DNA of 64,000 nucleotides. It comes from Quercus robur. Its lineage: Eukaryota; Streptophyta; Magnoliopsida; Fagales; Fagaceae. Positions 11,180 to 22,331 of the stretch are shown one piece after another; position 1 is the first letter of the stretch; the number at the start of each line of letters is the position of its first letter. A model generated the notes under the pieces. The model saw nothing but the letters and a program-made list of their open reading frames with translations. It was not told where the DNA came from and did no database searches. The stretch covers positions 52,092,354-52,156,353 of the forward strand of contig NC_065536.1 in the NCBI RefSeq assembly GCF_932294415.1. Direction: 5' to 3'. The translations under genes were made by a program, and so were the position numbers.

Positions 11180-13226
11180 GGCCAATCTGCTTCCCTAGCT
11201 TGGTCAATCAATGAATTGGTTCGAGGAACTAGTGGGTGACTGGAGGGCTATGTCGGAAGTATGATCTAGTGAGTTGGAAACCGGGTTATCATCTAGCGAC
11301 GACCCTGTTGAGGCAGAGGTTAATATCGCTGTCTCTGGTTGAAGGGAGGTCAGGGCTTTTCATGCCCTTAGTGAAGAGTGTGCGTTGGACGTTGACACTC
11401 TTTTCAGGTTTAAGGATAGGTTCCAATTTCCAGAGGAGGTAAGGATTCATCTTCCTCATGAAGGAGAGAGAGCTTGCCACTTCTCACCTAGGGAAGTGTG
11501 CTTCTATGAGGCATCTTTCCAATGAGACCTTAGGTTTCCTGTCCACCCTTTCATCATAGAGCTCCTAAACCATTTCAACATCGCTCCCAAGCAACTTATG
11601 CCGAACTCGTGGAGAATAGTAATAAGCTGTATGGAAATATGGATGATTGTCACTGAAGGTGACATGATTAGGGTGGACGAGTTCGTTTACTTGTATCGTT
11701 TGAAGGAGTTAAAGGAGTACGGGTACTGTGAACTTATGCCCTAGGTCAAGAAGGCTAGGATCATTACTAATCTACCATCGTCCTTTCAATACTGGAAATC
11801 AAGGTTCTATTTTGAGTTTGGGGACAAATGGGAGACCCTCTCTAACAATTTTGGGGGTGACGTCCCTAGGTTGCTTCATCGTTGGAGAGCCCTGAGTCTA
11901 GGTGTACTGTCTTTCTGCCAGTCCTTTCTTTTTCTTCTTTTTCCTTGATTTGTTACTAACCTTTTATTTGTCGAGTCTAGGCAGTTAAGAAGCATCCAAA
12001 GCTTAAGAGCAAGTACAAGGAGAGTGTCAAAGTTGCTATTGAATACGCTAAGACGATTGATAACTTCGACGACCTGGCCGATCTGAGAACTTTGGCTCGT
12101 CATTACCTTGGTCCAGAGCCTTCCTCTTTTGTTCTGTGCACTATTGAAATTGAAGAAAAGAGTAAGCGTTCGTTTGGTTCGTCTAAAGAAAATTCTTCTT
12201 CTTTCTTTCCTTTTTTTTTTAACGACAAATGTTTCTCTTTTGCAGAGATGACGACGAAGTTCAACTAAAAGATGTACGCCAAGGTGAGGGCAGAAAGAAC
12301 AAGCCTCTCTCGAACCTTGGGAAGAGGGTGGTACAGGTGGTTGAGAAGGGAACTCCTGTCACCCCCATTATTTCTGTCCCTAAGGCCACGAAGGTTGCAT
12401 CTCCTACTACCTCGATGGAAGAAATCACACCTCGTCCTAAGAGGTAACGTATGGCAAACAAGGGCAAGGAGAAGGCTGACTCATGGTCGTCAAGTGTTTG
12501 GGACGACGCCGACCTAGCTCTGACGAGGGCGCAAGATGCTTTTATTGTCGAGGATCTCAAGGTGCTCTTAGGTATACCCTCCAATGAGATTGTGGGTCGT
12601 CATATCCATAAGCTCATCTAGGTGATGTACTTGTATCACTCATTTTTCCTTTTCTGACTTTACGGATGGATCTGAAGGTTTGGTGTTTTACATAATCTCC
12701 TTTTCAGGTGCAGGGAGAGACAATTAACATCACGTCGGAGTACTTGAGCCATGAGGCGTAGGCAGTGTCAGTAGGGTCCAAAGTGGAGGCTCTGGAGGTG
12801 GAGAATGCTAAGTTGAAGAGGGAACTCATTTTCGCCATGGATGAAGCTAACACTACCAAGGAGAAGGTTAAGGCTTTGGCCGACGACCTGAGGGCTGAGA
12901 AGCAGCTAACTGTGGAGAAGGACGAGCAACTCCAAGCTGCGAATCAGAAGGTCAAGATCATTGTTGCTAAGGCCGTTGAAGTCTTTCAACAAACTGAGGA
13001 GTACAACACTGTTCTCTTCGGTTGGTATTACAAAGGTTTTGAACTCCTCCGGTGGTATCTCGTCAAGCACCCTACTGGCATGGACTTGGGGGGTATGGAC
13101 CTTAAGGAGGTGGACAAAGAGATGGAGACAGACGAGGCTTCTCAATCTGCGGCTGCTGCTCTTAAAGGGAATGCCCTAGAAAACACTCCCACTGACATGG
13201 CTGGTGGTGACGAGGCTACTGCTTAG
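11180..13226 (+). pseudogene. Opposite-strand accessory coding region of the older Tat element
   Basis: This region lies between integrase and the 3' LTR and reads against the element. Coding-like blocks occur at about 11250-11900 (with FKDRFQFPE, VCFYEASF, LMPNSWRIV, FVYLYRLKE), about 11985-12160 (YAKTIDNFDDL, LARHYLGPEPS), about 12245-12640 (KNKPLSNLG, VGRHIHKLI) and about 12765-13226 (a coiled-coil block with KVEALEVENAKLKRE and YYKGFELLRWYL). The same blocks in the same order occur on the opposite strand of the younger element (32206-34292). The gaps between blocks look intron-like. Extra opposite-strand reading frames are known in Tat elements. Its function is unknown to me, and the first block resembles a plant transposon-associated domain only in general feel. 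This copy is broken. Confidence 0.75.
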
Positions 13227-13669
13227 TTAAAAAACCTGTCTAATATATTATATTTTTTTTCTGGTGCCCAATGTGTTTTTGGGCTTTATATTCTGCTTCC
13301 ATGACAATGCCTTTTGCCTAGTGTTTTTTGGGCTTTACATTCTGCTTTTAAAGACAATGCTTTTTCGCTCGGTGTTTTTTAGGCTTTACAATCTGCTTTT
13401 AAAGACAATGCTTTTCGCCCAGTGTTATTTTGGACTTTAATCACTGATCATGGGAAAACTTATATATTTATACTACGGTTTGTTCTCATGCCTTCAATGG
13501 ATTCTCTTCTGTTCATGGTCGTCATGTTGACATTCCTAGTGATTTGCGTGTGACTTGCGTTTTTGCGAGGATTCTCTTATGCTTTTCATTAATGACTTGT
13601 ATCCATCCGTGATGAATCTCGTCACTTGATCTCCTTTAGATGACTTGCATCCTTTTAGGGAATTTTCAC

Positions 13670-14110
13670 TTTGCCTTCGTCAGTGATTTATATTCGTCTA
13701 AGGGACTTTATGACTTTGTTTTTTTTTTTTTTTTTTTTTTTAGGTGATATAAATCCATTTAAGGAATTTTATCACTTTGGCTTCGTCAGTGATTTACATC
13801 CGTTTAATGTATTTTATCACTTAGCCATTTTTGGTGATTTACATCCATTTAAGGAATTTTATCACTTTGGCTTCGTCAGTGATTCACATCCATTTAAAGA
13901 ATTTTATCATTTAGCCATTTTAGGTGATTTACATCCATTTAAGGAATTTTATCACTTTTGGCTTCGTCAGTGATTTACATCCATTTAAAGAATTTTATCA
14001 CTTAGCCATTTTAGGTGATGTACATCCATTTAAGGAATTTTATCATTTTTGGCTTTGTCAGTGATTTACATCCATTTAAGGAATTTTATCACTTGGCCAT
14101 TTTATTTTTT
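13670..14110 (-). repeat. Tandem-repeat array in the 3' region of the older Tat element
   Basis: Around ten copies of a short core, ACATCCATTTAAGGAATTTT and close variants, are followed alternately by ATCACTTTGGCTTCGTCAGTG and ATCACTTAGCCATTTTAGGTG. This gives a higher-order unit of about 100 bases. A long T run sits at about 13720-13740. The same core, inverted, forms the array at 31500-31790 in the younger element. Arrays at this position in Tat elements are known sources of satellite DNA. Confidence 0.85.
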
Positions 14111-14356
14111 TTATTTTTTTTGTACACAATCTGTTGGAACATTTGCTAAATAGTGCTTTTATTGCTTTATTTCAAATGAAGATATCACTTTCGTGAATAC
14201 AATGGTACTTTACATTTATTGATGATATTTTTTCAGATGCTCAATGTTCCATGGCCGTGGTAACTTCTTCCCGTCCATTGTCTCTAGGTGGTAGTTGCCT
14301 TGTCTTGAGTAATGGATGACCTTGTAGGGACCTTCCCAGGTTGGTCCAAGCTTCCC

Positions 14357-17300
14357 TTAGGTTGGATCCTTTGTTGCTAGCGTGACTCTGCATAGAACGA
14401 GGTCTCCTATGTTAAGTCTTCTGAGCTTCACCCTCTTGTTATAATACTCAGCCATCTTCTGTTGATATGTCGTCATCTTCTGGGATGCTTCATCTCTTAC
14501 TTCATCCAGGCAATCCAAGTTGACTCTCAATAGATCGCCATTACTGTCTTCATTAAAGGCCTCTCTTCTGATATTGGTGACTACTACTTTGATTGGAATT
14601 AATGCATCGGTGCCATAGGTAAGCCTGAAGGGCGTCTCTCCTGTTGGGGTCCTCGCTTTAGTTCTATATGCCCACAAGACATTAGGAAATTCTTCTGGCC
14701 ATGCTCCCTTTCCTTCTCCACCCCAACTTTGATGATCTTCAGTAGCGTTTGGTTCATCACTTCCATCTGTCCATTGGCTCGCGGATGCCCCAGGCATGAA
14801 AACTGGTTCTTGATCCCCAATCTCAAGCAAAAGTTCCTGAAGTCTTGGCTGTCGAACTGTTGTCCGTTGTCTGATATTATCGTCTGTGGTATCCCAAATC
14901 TACAAACTATATTTTTCCACACAAAGTTCTAGATCTTTGCCTCTGTGATAGTTGGTAGTGCTTCTGCTTCAACCCATTTCGTAAAGTAGTCAATTGCAAC
15001 CAATAGGAATTTTACTTGTCTCTTACCTTGGGGTAGGGGGCCTACAATATCAATCCCCCACTGGGTGAATGGCCATGGGAAGGTTATGGGCATCAACTTC
15101 TCTCCTAGGATGCACTAAACATTCCTAAACCTCTGACACTTGTCACATCGTTCAATTCAACAAACTCCGTTGCGCCTCTCTGCATAGTAGGCTAGAAATA
15201 ACCTGTTATGACGATCTTACTTACCAGGGATCTTAGGCTTGTGTGTTCTCTATATACTCCTTTGTGAACCTCCTCTAGGATGTTCTTAGTTTCACTTTCT
15301 TCGATACACTTTAAGTAGGGCATAGAGAACCCCCTTTTGTAAAGGATGTCGTTCAGGATGGTGAACCTGGCTACTCTCTTCCTGACTTTCCTAGCCTCCT
15401 CGACGTTTGCCGGAAGTCATTCGTCTCGGAGGAAAGACAAGATTGGGGTCATCCAACTGTTTTCATTTTGAACTGTGAAAGTGTGAAATTCTTCAATGCT
15501 GGGATGCTTATGGACATCCATCTTTAAGTCTGTGATCGTCAACCCCACTTCTAATGACACCTGCTTCGCTATCTCATCTGCTTCTATATTCTGACTCCTG
15601 GGAACTTGTATGAACTCTACCCGATCAAATTCTTGGGCCAAATGTTTCGTCAGCCTAAGGTATTTCTGTATCATGTCCTTCTTTGCCTCTTCTTCTTTTA
15701 TCTGCCCTACAACTAGCTTAGAATCACTCTAGAGGAGCAAGTTTTTGGCGCCTAATGCCTTTCCGACCCTTAATCCCGTCAGTATTGCCTCATATTCCGC
15801 CTCATTGTTGGTGGCGGGGAACTAAAGTTGAACTCCATATTTGAGCGTATCTCCTTCAGGAGTAATGATGATAACCCTTACTCCACCTCTTTTTCGGGCT
15901 GACGACCCATTAGCGTGGATCGTCCATCTCTCCGCCTCATCCTGTGCTTCTTCTTCATCAGGGGTTGTGAACTCGACGATAAAGTTGGCTAATTCTTATG
16001 CCTTAATCGCTTTTTTAAGGCGGTACTCGATGTGAAACTAGCTAAATTTGATTACCCATAACACCATTCTTCATGCAGCTTCAAGCTTGTACATCGACTT
16101 CCTTATAGGCTGATCTGTCATTACCAGAATAGGATTTGCCTGGAAGTAAGGGCACATCTTACGAAAGGCTATGATCAGAGCAAATGCAATCTTTTCGATC
16201 CACAGGTATTTTGCCTCAACTCCTTGGAAGGCTTGACTGACGTAGTAGACCGGGAGTTGTGTTCTATTTTCTTCTCGAACCAAGGCCGCACTCACGGCTA
16301 TGGCTGATAATGCTAAATACAAATACAGGTTCTCTCCCTCCTTAGACTGGCTCAGGAGTGGTGGGTTGCTCAAGTAGTGTTTTAGGTCCTGGGAAGGCCT
16401 TCTCATACTCCTCCGTCCAGGTGAAAGCTAGCTTCAAAGTCTTGAAGAAGGGTAGGTACTTGTCCGTTGCTTTAGAGACGAACTTCTTGAGGGCTGCAAT
16501 CCTTCCTGTTAATTTCTGAACATCCTTCACCGTTCTTGGCGATGTCATCTCCAATATAGCTCATACCTTTTTCGGGTTAGCTTCTATTTCCCTCTAGAAG
16601 ACCATGAATCCTAGGAACTTCCCAGAAGCAACCTCGAAGGTGCATTTGCTGGGATTCAGCTTCATCTGGTATTGTCTGAGGGTAGTGAAGGTCTCCTCAA
16701 GATCATCCAAGTGTGCGGATTCCTCCTTGCTCTTGACGAGCATGTCATCCATGTATACCTCTATATTTCTTTTGATCTACTTACTGAACATTTTGTTGAC
16801 TAACCTCTAGTAGGTCGCTCCTGCATTTTTCAGTCTGAAGGGAATTACCTTGTAGCAGTAGAGCACCTGGCTGGTGATGAAGGTAGTCTTCTCCTGACAT
16901 CTTTATCTGGTTGTATCCCAAGAATGTGTCCATGAATGTGAGGAGCTTGTGTCCTGCTGTGGAATCCATAAGTTAATATATTCTTGGCAAGGGGGGAAAC
17001 TGTCTTTCGGGCAAGCCTTATTTAGGTCTGTGAAGTCTACACACATCCTCCATTTCCCATTTTCTTTCTTTATAAGGACGACATTGGCTAGCTAGTCTGG
17101 ATAGTAGACCTCACGAATAAAATCTGCTTCTAGCAATTTGTTTACCTCGTCCATGATTGCTTTATTTCGTTCAGGGGCAAAGACTCGTCGTCTTTGCTGG
17201 ACAGGCTTCCTCTCCAGGTCTACATTCAAGTGGTGTTGAATGACCTCAGTCGCTATGCCTGGCATATCCTTGTGACTCCATGCAAAAATGTCCAAATTGC

Positions 17301-18200
17301 CTTTAAGGAATTAGACTAGCCTTCTCTTTAGCTAATCGCTCAAAGTTGTCCCTATCCTTATGGTCTTCGTTGGTTCTCCGTCTACTAGTTTCACAGTTTC
17401 CAGGGCTTCCACTTTCTCTTCCTCCTTCTCCTCAATCATCCATGTATGGTTCTCCTTTGCAGCTAACACCACTTAGTAGCATTCCCTAGCCAGCACTTGA
17501 TCTCCCTTTACTTCACTCATGCCATTCTCTAATGGGAATTTTACCATCAGGCAATAGGTGGATGTTGCTACCTTTCAACGGTTGAGTGTGGGCCTTCCAA
17601 TTATCACGTTGTACGAGGGGGGGGGGGGGTAATCTACTACCAGGAAGTCAAGCTGATGAGTTACCTATTAGGGGTAAGTCCCTACCATAACCGTCAATGC
17701 CACTATACTTTTGGGGTACACCCGATCTCTACTGAAGCTGACAAGGGGGGACTCAAAAGGCTGTAACATTTCAAGGTCTACCTTCAGCTGCTGAAAAGCG
17801 GAGAGGTAGATAATGTCTACAGAGCTGCCAATGTCTATAAGGACTCTCCTGGTGTTAAATCCTTCTATCATGAGCATGATAACCAAGGGGTCGTCATGCG
17901 GCTGCTTCACACCTTTGGCATTTTCTTTTGAAAACAGGATGTCCTTATTCATCCTTCTTTGCTTAAGGGATGGTTTCTTGTGGACACTGTTTACCTGCCT
18001 CTGTTGTGACTTCTTAAGGGATTTAAAAGATCCACCTGTGGACGGTCCTCCTGTGATCATTTTTATTTCTCCTATCGTGCTTTGTGGATGACTGAACGTG
18101 TTGTCCTTGTCCCTGGGAACAACTTCGTGCTTCTCCTTGATATCACTTCTAGATCTGCTGGATTCCCCCTTCTTCACAAACTTCTGTAGCTTCCCCTTCC
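14357..18200 (-). pseudogene. pol region of the older Tat element
   Basis: Recognisable parts from right to left are: an aspartic protease block around 17870-17780 ([21 protein letters not shown]); reverse transcriptase around 17290-16600 ([19 protein letters not shown], a KLLTFMDTF stretch); the first RNase H around 16400-16070 (LPVYYVSQAFQGVEAKYLW); the second RNase H around 15800-15540 (QKYLRLTKHLAQEF, VEFIQVPRSQNIEADE); and integrase around 15180-14360 (FGIPQTIISDNGQQFDSQ, HPRANGQMEV, ARTPTGETPFRLTYGTDA). All are broken by many lesions. Confidence 0.88.
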
Positions 18201-18349
18201 AATGAGTTCTTCTATCTGCTCCTTCAGGTCTCTACAATCTTCAGTGTAATAGTCATGGTCTTTGTGGAAACGGCAGTATTTCTTCTTGTCACGTACATTA
18301 GGTGATGAATGCAATGGCCTTGGCCACTTAAGGTAATGTTCGTCCTTAA

Positions 18350-19380
18350 TCTACATTAAAATTTTGTCAATAGGCATAACTAAAGGGGTAAATTTTACCG
18401 TACGAGGGGTTTTATCGTCTCTCCACTTATTTCCGTTAGTACCCTAACGGTCTCCCCTTTCTCTTTTACGTCCCCTCTGGTCTTCTCCCTTTCCTTCTCT
18501 TTCTCTGGGATTCTCCTCGACCCCTATTGCTATTAGGGCGTCTTCTGCATTCATGTACTTCAAAGCTTTCAACAACATTTCCACCATTTTCTGAGGAGGG
18601 CTTTTCACGAGTGCGACCACTAATTCTCTAGACTTCAATCTAGCTTTGAAGGTCATTAGCTGCACTTTGTCTTCTGCTTCATTTATCTTCAGGATTTCTC
18701 TGGTGAAACGCTTCACATATGATCTTAGGGTCTCCTTCTCCCCTTGTCTGATGGTGAGCGAATGGTCTGCTAGCCTTTTTGGGCGTTGTCCACCAATGAA
18801 ATGGTGTACAAAAGAATTGCCCAATTGCTCGAAGCTGTCAATGGACAATGTTGGTAGCTGACTAAACCACACTCGCATTGCTCCCTTAAGAGTGGTGGGG
18901 AAAGAATGGCACAGTATCTCGTCAGGGGGCTATTGAAGTCCCAGAGTTGTCTTGAAGGTGGTGATGTGATCCAACAGATCTTTCAAATGATCGAATGATT
19001 CGAGCTGTGGGAGACGAAACTTTGAAGGCATAGGGCATTCTAGGACCCTCGTTGTGAAAGGCAAGTCCGTCCTCCTGACCATTCCATCTAAGTTTCGATC
19101 TGCTTTATCCCTTATCACACTTTTTAGCTTGTCCATCTCTCTTCTCATTTCCCTGAGGAGGTCTGAATTCGCTTCCTCAAGGGTATTTGGTAGTTAGTGG
19201 TCGTTCCTTCTATGGCTGTCTTTATCGTCATTCCAATTAGTCCTGGAGCGATTATCTTCCTATTGAATCTACAATCTCATCTCTTGGTTCTGTCTTGTGA
19301 GCTCCTCTATGCTGGCTGTGAGTGTTTCGATCTGTAGGGCTAGTGCTACAGAATCTTAAGGCATACTAGACTCCATTTGG
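18350..19380 (-). pseudogene. gag region of the older Tat element
   Basis: This is retrotransposon gag sequence: [56 protein letters not shown] and a charged Arg/Glu-rich tail. It matches the gag of the younger element block by block. It is broken. Confidence 0.88.
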
Positions 19381-19435
19381 ACTTTAGAGCTTGAACGGAA
19401 CTACACTTCCAGATTTGAGTACAAAATTGTTGTCC

Positions 19436-19453
19436 CCACAGACGGTGCCAAAC
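19436..19453 (-). other. Primer binding site of the older Tat element
   Basis: On the minus strand the bases just inside the 5' LTR read TTTGGCACCGTCTGTGGGG. The younger element has TTTGGCGCCGTCTGTGGGG at the same place, the usual form for this lineage. It primes minus-strand synthesis from a host tRNA; I did not assign which one. Confidence 0.75.
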
Positions 19454-19955
19454 TGATGATGTCAAGATCGTTAGTTGATTAGGTTTGTCTAGATAGGTCA
19501 GCACGAGCTCATCTTCATACCTGCAAGGTTAAGAATAGAGTCCTCTTTAAGTGGTCATCGGTATGATGCCAGCCATGGAGTCTCCAATGATAAAATCAGT
19601 GAATGAAATTGGCAGAAAGGGCTTGCGAGAACTAGAATGAATAGTAAAAGTATCAGTACTTTTGTGTGTATGTACCTTGTTTAGTTCTAAAATGCATATA
19701 CATATATATATATACCTCTTTTTCTTCTAGCCATTGTACCCTATTTATGGTGGCATAAGTGCCACTTTTGTAACGCCTTTGGGCTCATTCAATATGGGCA
19801 TTGATGGGTCTCCCAACGGTCTTCTGACTGATTCGTAACCATTCAAGATATTGAATGCTCTCTTTATGGCTTCTCTTCCATCGTCCATGCTAGGTCTGGG
19901 TGGACGATGGTACCTGATAGGTTCGTTTGGACAATGAAATTTATTGGGCCTATCA
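19454..19955 (-). repeat. 5' LTR of the older Tat element
   Basis: The plus-strand copy starts TGATGATGTC and ends GGGCCTATCA, giving TG...CA ends on the element's own strand. The bases outside it (TCCAC) do not match the bases outside the other LTR (GATTT), so no target duplication is preserved. Confidence 0.9.
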
Positions 19956-20036
19956 TCCACTAATTTTATTGTTGGGAAGAGAACAGATTCATGGGCACTT
20001 CATGACATGTAGTGGGAATTGTACTTGAAGTTGGCC

Positions 20037-20250
20037 ATTTTTTTTTTTTGAGTAGAAGGTTAGAATTTTATTAAAATAAAAACTAATGTTTACAAGTATG
20101 GCCAAACAAAAAGAATGGCATTTAGGGGGTGCAACTACATCTTAGTTAAACCCCTAATGGACTGAGTTACAAAGACTGTCCAATACTAATCAGATACAAA
20201 TACTATCTCTATCCTCATGTTCAAAGCCATTTTAATATGTTCAAAGCTAG
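20037..20250 (-). repeat. Probable 3' tail remnant of a LINE
   Basis: A T run followed by GAGTAGAAGGTTAGAATTT on the plus strand reads, on the minus strand, as a 3' end of TAATAAAATTCTAACC...CTCAAAAAA. This resembles the tail of the LINE at 44080-49769 (TAATAAAATCAC...CTCAACCGAAAA). The length is uncertain and no coding sequence is recognisable. Confidence 0.4.
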
Positions 20251-20260
20251 TTACTCTAAT

Positions 20261-21083
20261 ACAACCATCAGCATCAATGGCGTTTAAGCAATTAATTAGC
20301 ATCAAATTTGAAGCCTAAAGTCTAGAGAAAGATAAGAGAATAGACAAATTCTAGTTGCACTAATACAACCATCAGCATCAATATTGGAGTTTAAGCAATT
20401 AATTAGCATCAAATTTGAAGCCTAAAGTCAAGAGAAAGATAAGAGAATGGACAAAATCTTCAAACCTGGGCCAAGGATGATAAGGCAACAAGTAATGTAC
20501 CAGAGATTTTTTTTTTTTTTTTTTTTCTTCGCGAGGGAAAACAAAAAATGTGATATATTTTTAAGATGAGTTTAGCTTACCTCCAATACTTTTTTAATTG
20601 AATGTCTCATTTTGTTTTAAATACACAATAGCAAGTGGTACAGTAGTAGGTTTTAATCTTCATATTTTAATTAGCTAGTGGATGATGTGGCAGTTTTTCA
20701 TTTAAAATAAAGAAGATACCAGTTACAACCATCAGCATCAATATTGGAGTTTAAGCAATTAATTAGCATCAAATTTGAAGCCTAAAGTCAAGAGAAAGAT
20801 AAGAGAATGGACAAAATCTTCAAACCTAGGCCAAGGATGATAAGGCAACAAGTAATGTACCAGAGATTTTTTTTTTTTTTTTTTTCTTCGCGAGGGAAAA
20901 CGAAAAATGTGATATATTTTTAAGATGGGTTTAGCTTACCTCAAATACTTTTTTAATTGAATGTCTCATTTTGTTTTAAATACACAATAGCAAGTGATAC
21001 AGTAGTAGGTTTTAATCTTCATATTTTAATTAGCTAGTGGATGATGTGGCAGCTTTTCATTTAAAATAAATAAGATCCCAGTT
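20261..21083. repeat. 360-bp tandem duplication plus a partial third copy
   Basis: Copy 1 (20365-20724) and copy 2 (20725 to about 21083) both begin ACAACCATCAGCATCAATAT and stay nearly identical, including a long T run followed by CTTCGCGAGGGAAAAC. A 104-base partial copy (20261-20364) begins ACAACCATCAGCATCAATGG. No gene is seen in it. High identity suggests a recent duplication. Confidence 0.92.
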
Positions 21084-22331
21084 AAAAGAATTACTTAAAA
21101 TAAGTCAAACTCTTTTAAGATTGACATGCTCAAAGTTTTTTTTTTTTTTTTTTTCCTATATAATAAACACTCATCACTACAGTAACATTCTCTTTAATAA
21201 AGGAGAAAGAAGTGAAGAATTTTTCCCCCTTCTTCATTTTTGGTGCGCTATTCATGCATATATCCTATTTTCCAAAAATACTATTTTTTTTTTCTATTAA
21301 CCAATCCAAAAACACTAGTTAAATTATTATACTATTTTTTTCCTTGTAATTGCTAATTGTATTGCTCAAATCAATCTAATAAATACTCATATATATGATT
21401 ACACACGTTCTGAGTCCTCTGACGTTCATGTAATCCATTTCAAACAAAATTAAACGGATAATATAAGTAATCTAGTCATCATCTAGATTTACGTTCATAC
21501 GCATCTAAGCTAACAAGCACTTAAAAAATGGTAAAAATTTTACAAGACGATCCTGCCCTTAATTAAATGAAGCCAACTATCAAACTAATGTTACCATCGC
21601 ACACCTTTAGCGTGTATGATGATCACTCCACAAGTACTAAATTCTTGTGAGGTGAGAGGAGAATGGTCGAAATTCAAGTTTTTAAGAGAGAATTTCATAC
21701 AAATATACACAAATTAGACTAACTAGAATTTCTATATTGTATAAAAAATAAAACTATTAAACTGAAGTTCACCCAAATTACAACGCAAACCAAAAGGCAA
21801 TTTGGCTACCACAATTAACAAAGTACAAAATTCCTTGCATGCAAAATATAGTAAAAGCCACAAAAAGCAAAACACGTTTAATTTAATAAGATAATCTAGA
21901 ATTCATAAAGGTTTCTTGAATTCACAAAGAAAGATATATAGTCTGGGAATCCACCAAAAACTTGAGAGAAATTTCTTATAAATTCTTAAACTAAAATCTA
22001 AAATGCCTTAAAGGCTACAATACATTTTAAATAAATAAATAAACCAAAGGCAACTAAAGAAAGCCCTTAAAATCCTAATTTGCACTAATTACAAAATTAA
22101 ATAGCAAAATAGTAAATTTTACTAAAAAATGCAAAACTAACTTTAAGATACATTCTTTCAATAAAATATTACTAAAAACAGGAAAACCGATGATTTCAAG
22201 ACCTAAATAAAAAGGAAATTGCTCGAAAAGTGACATCATTCATCACCAAAGGTCATGAATTTATTTCCAAAGTTGTTCTCTTCAGGTCACCAAATTTCAT
22301 GCAATTCCATTGCTGGAAGAAACAAAATTCT
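21084..22331. other. AT-rich 3' flank of the BAHD gene
   Basis: I see no gene. The stretch has T and A runs and should include the 3' untranslated region of the BAHD gene, whose stop is at 22332-22334. No clear poly(A) signal could be singled out. Confidence 0.5.

Larger units (their letters stand above)
10065..19955 (-). mobile_element. Ty3/Gypsy LTR retrotransposon, Tat lineage, old and broken
   Basis: The element reads right to left: 5' LTR (19454-19955), primer site, gag (about 19380-18350), protease (about 18180-17660), reverse transcriptase (about 17300-16600), first RNase H (about 16550-16070), second RNase H (about 15860-15420), integrase (about 15200-14357), a tandem-repeat array (13670-14110), an opposite-strand coding region (11180-13226), polypurine tract and 3' LTR (10065-10574). 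Two RNase H domains plus extra 3' parts point to the Tat lineage. The LTRs differ at roughly 11 percent of sites by eye over the first 200 bases, so it is much older than the related element at 25473-35588. The coding parts carry many breaks, of the order of twenty. The outer flanks show no matching 5-bp duplication. Confidence 0.9.

Noticed and set aside
13671-13973. Open frame of 100 codons with repeated HPFKEFYHF words
   Set aside because: It is translation of the tandem array of the older Tat element and not a protein with real repeats.
13660-14110. A CRISPR-like array
   Set aside because: Spaced short repeats, but units and linkers are themselves repeated, there are no unique spacers, and the setting is a plant retrotransposon.
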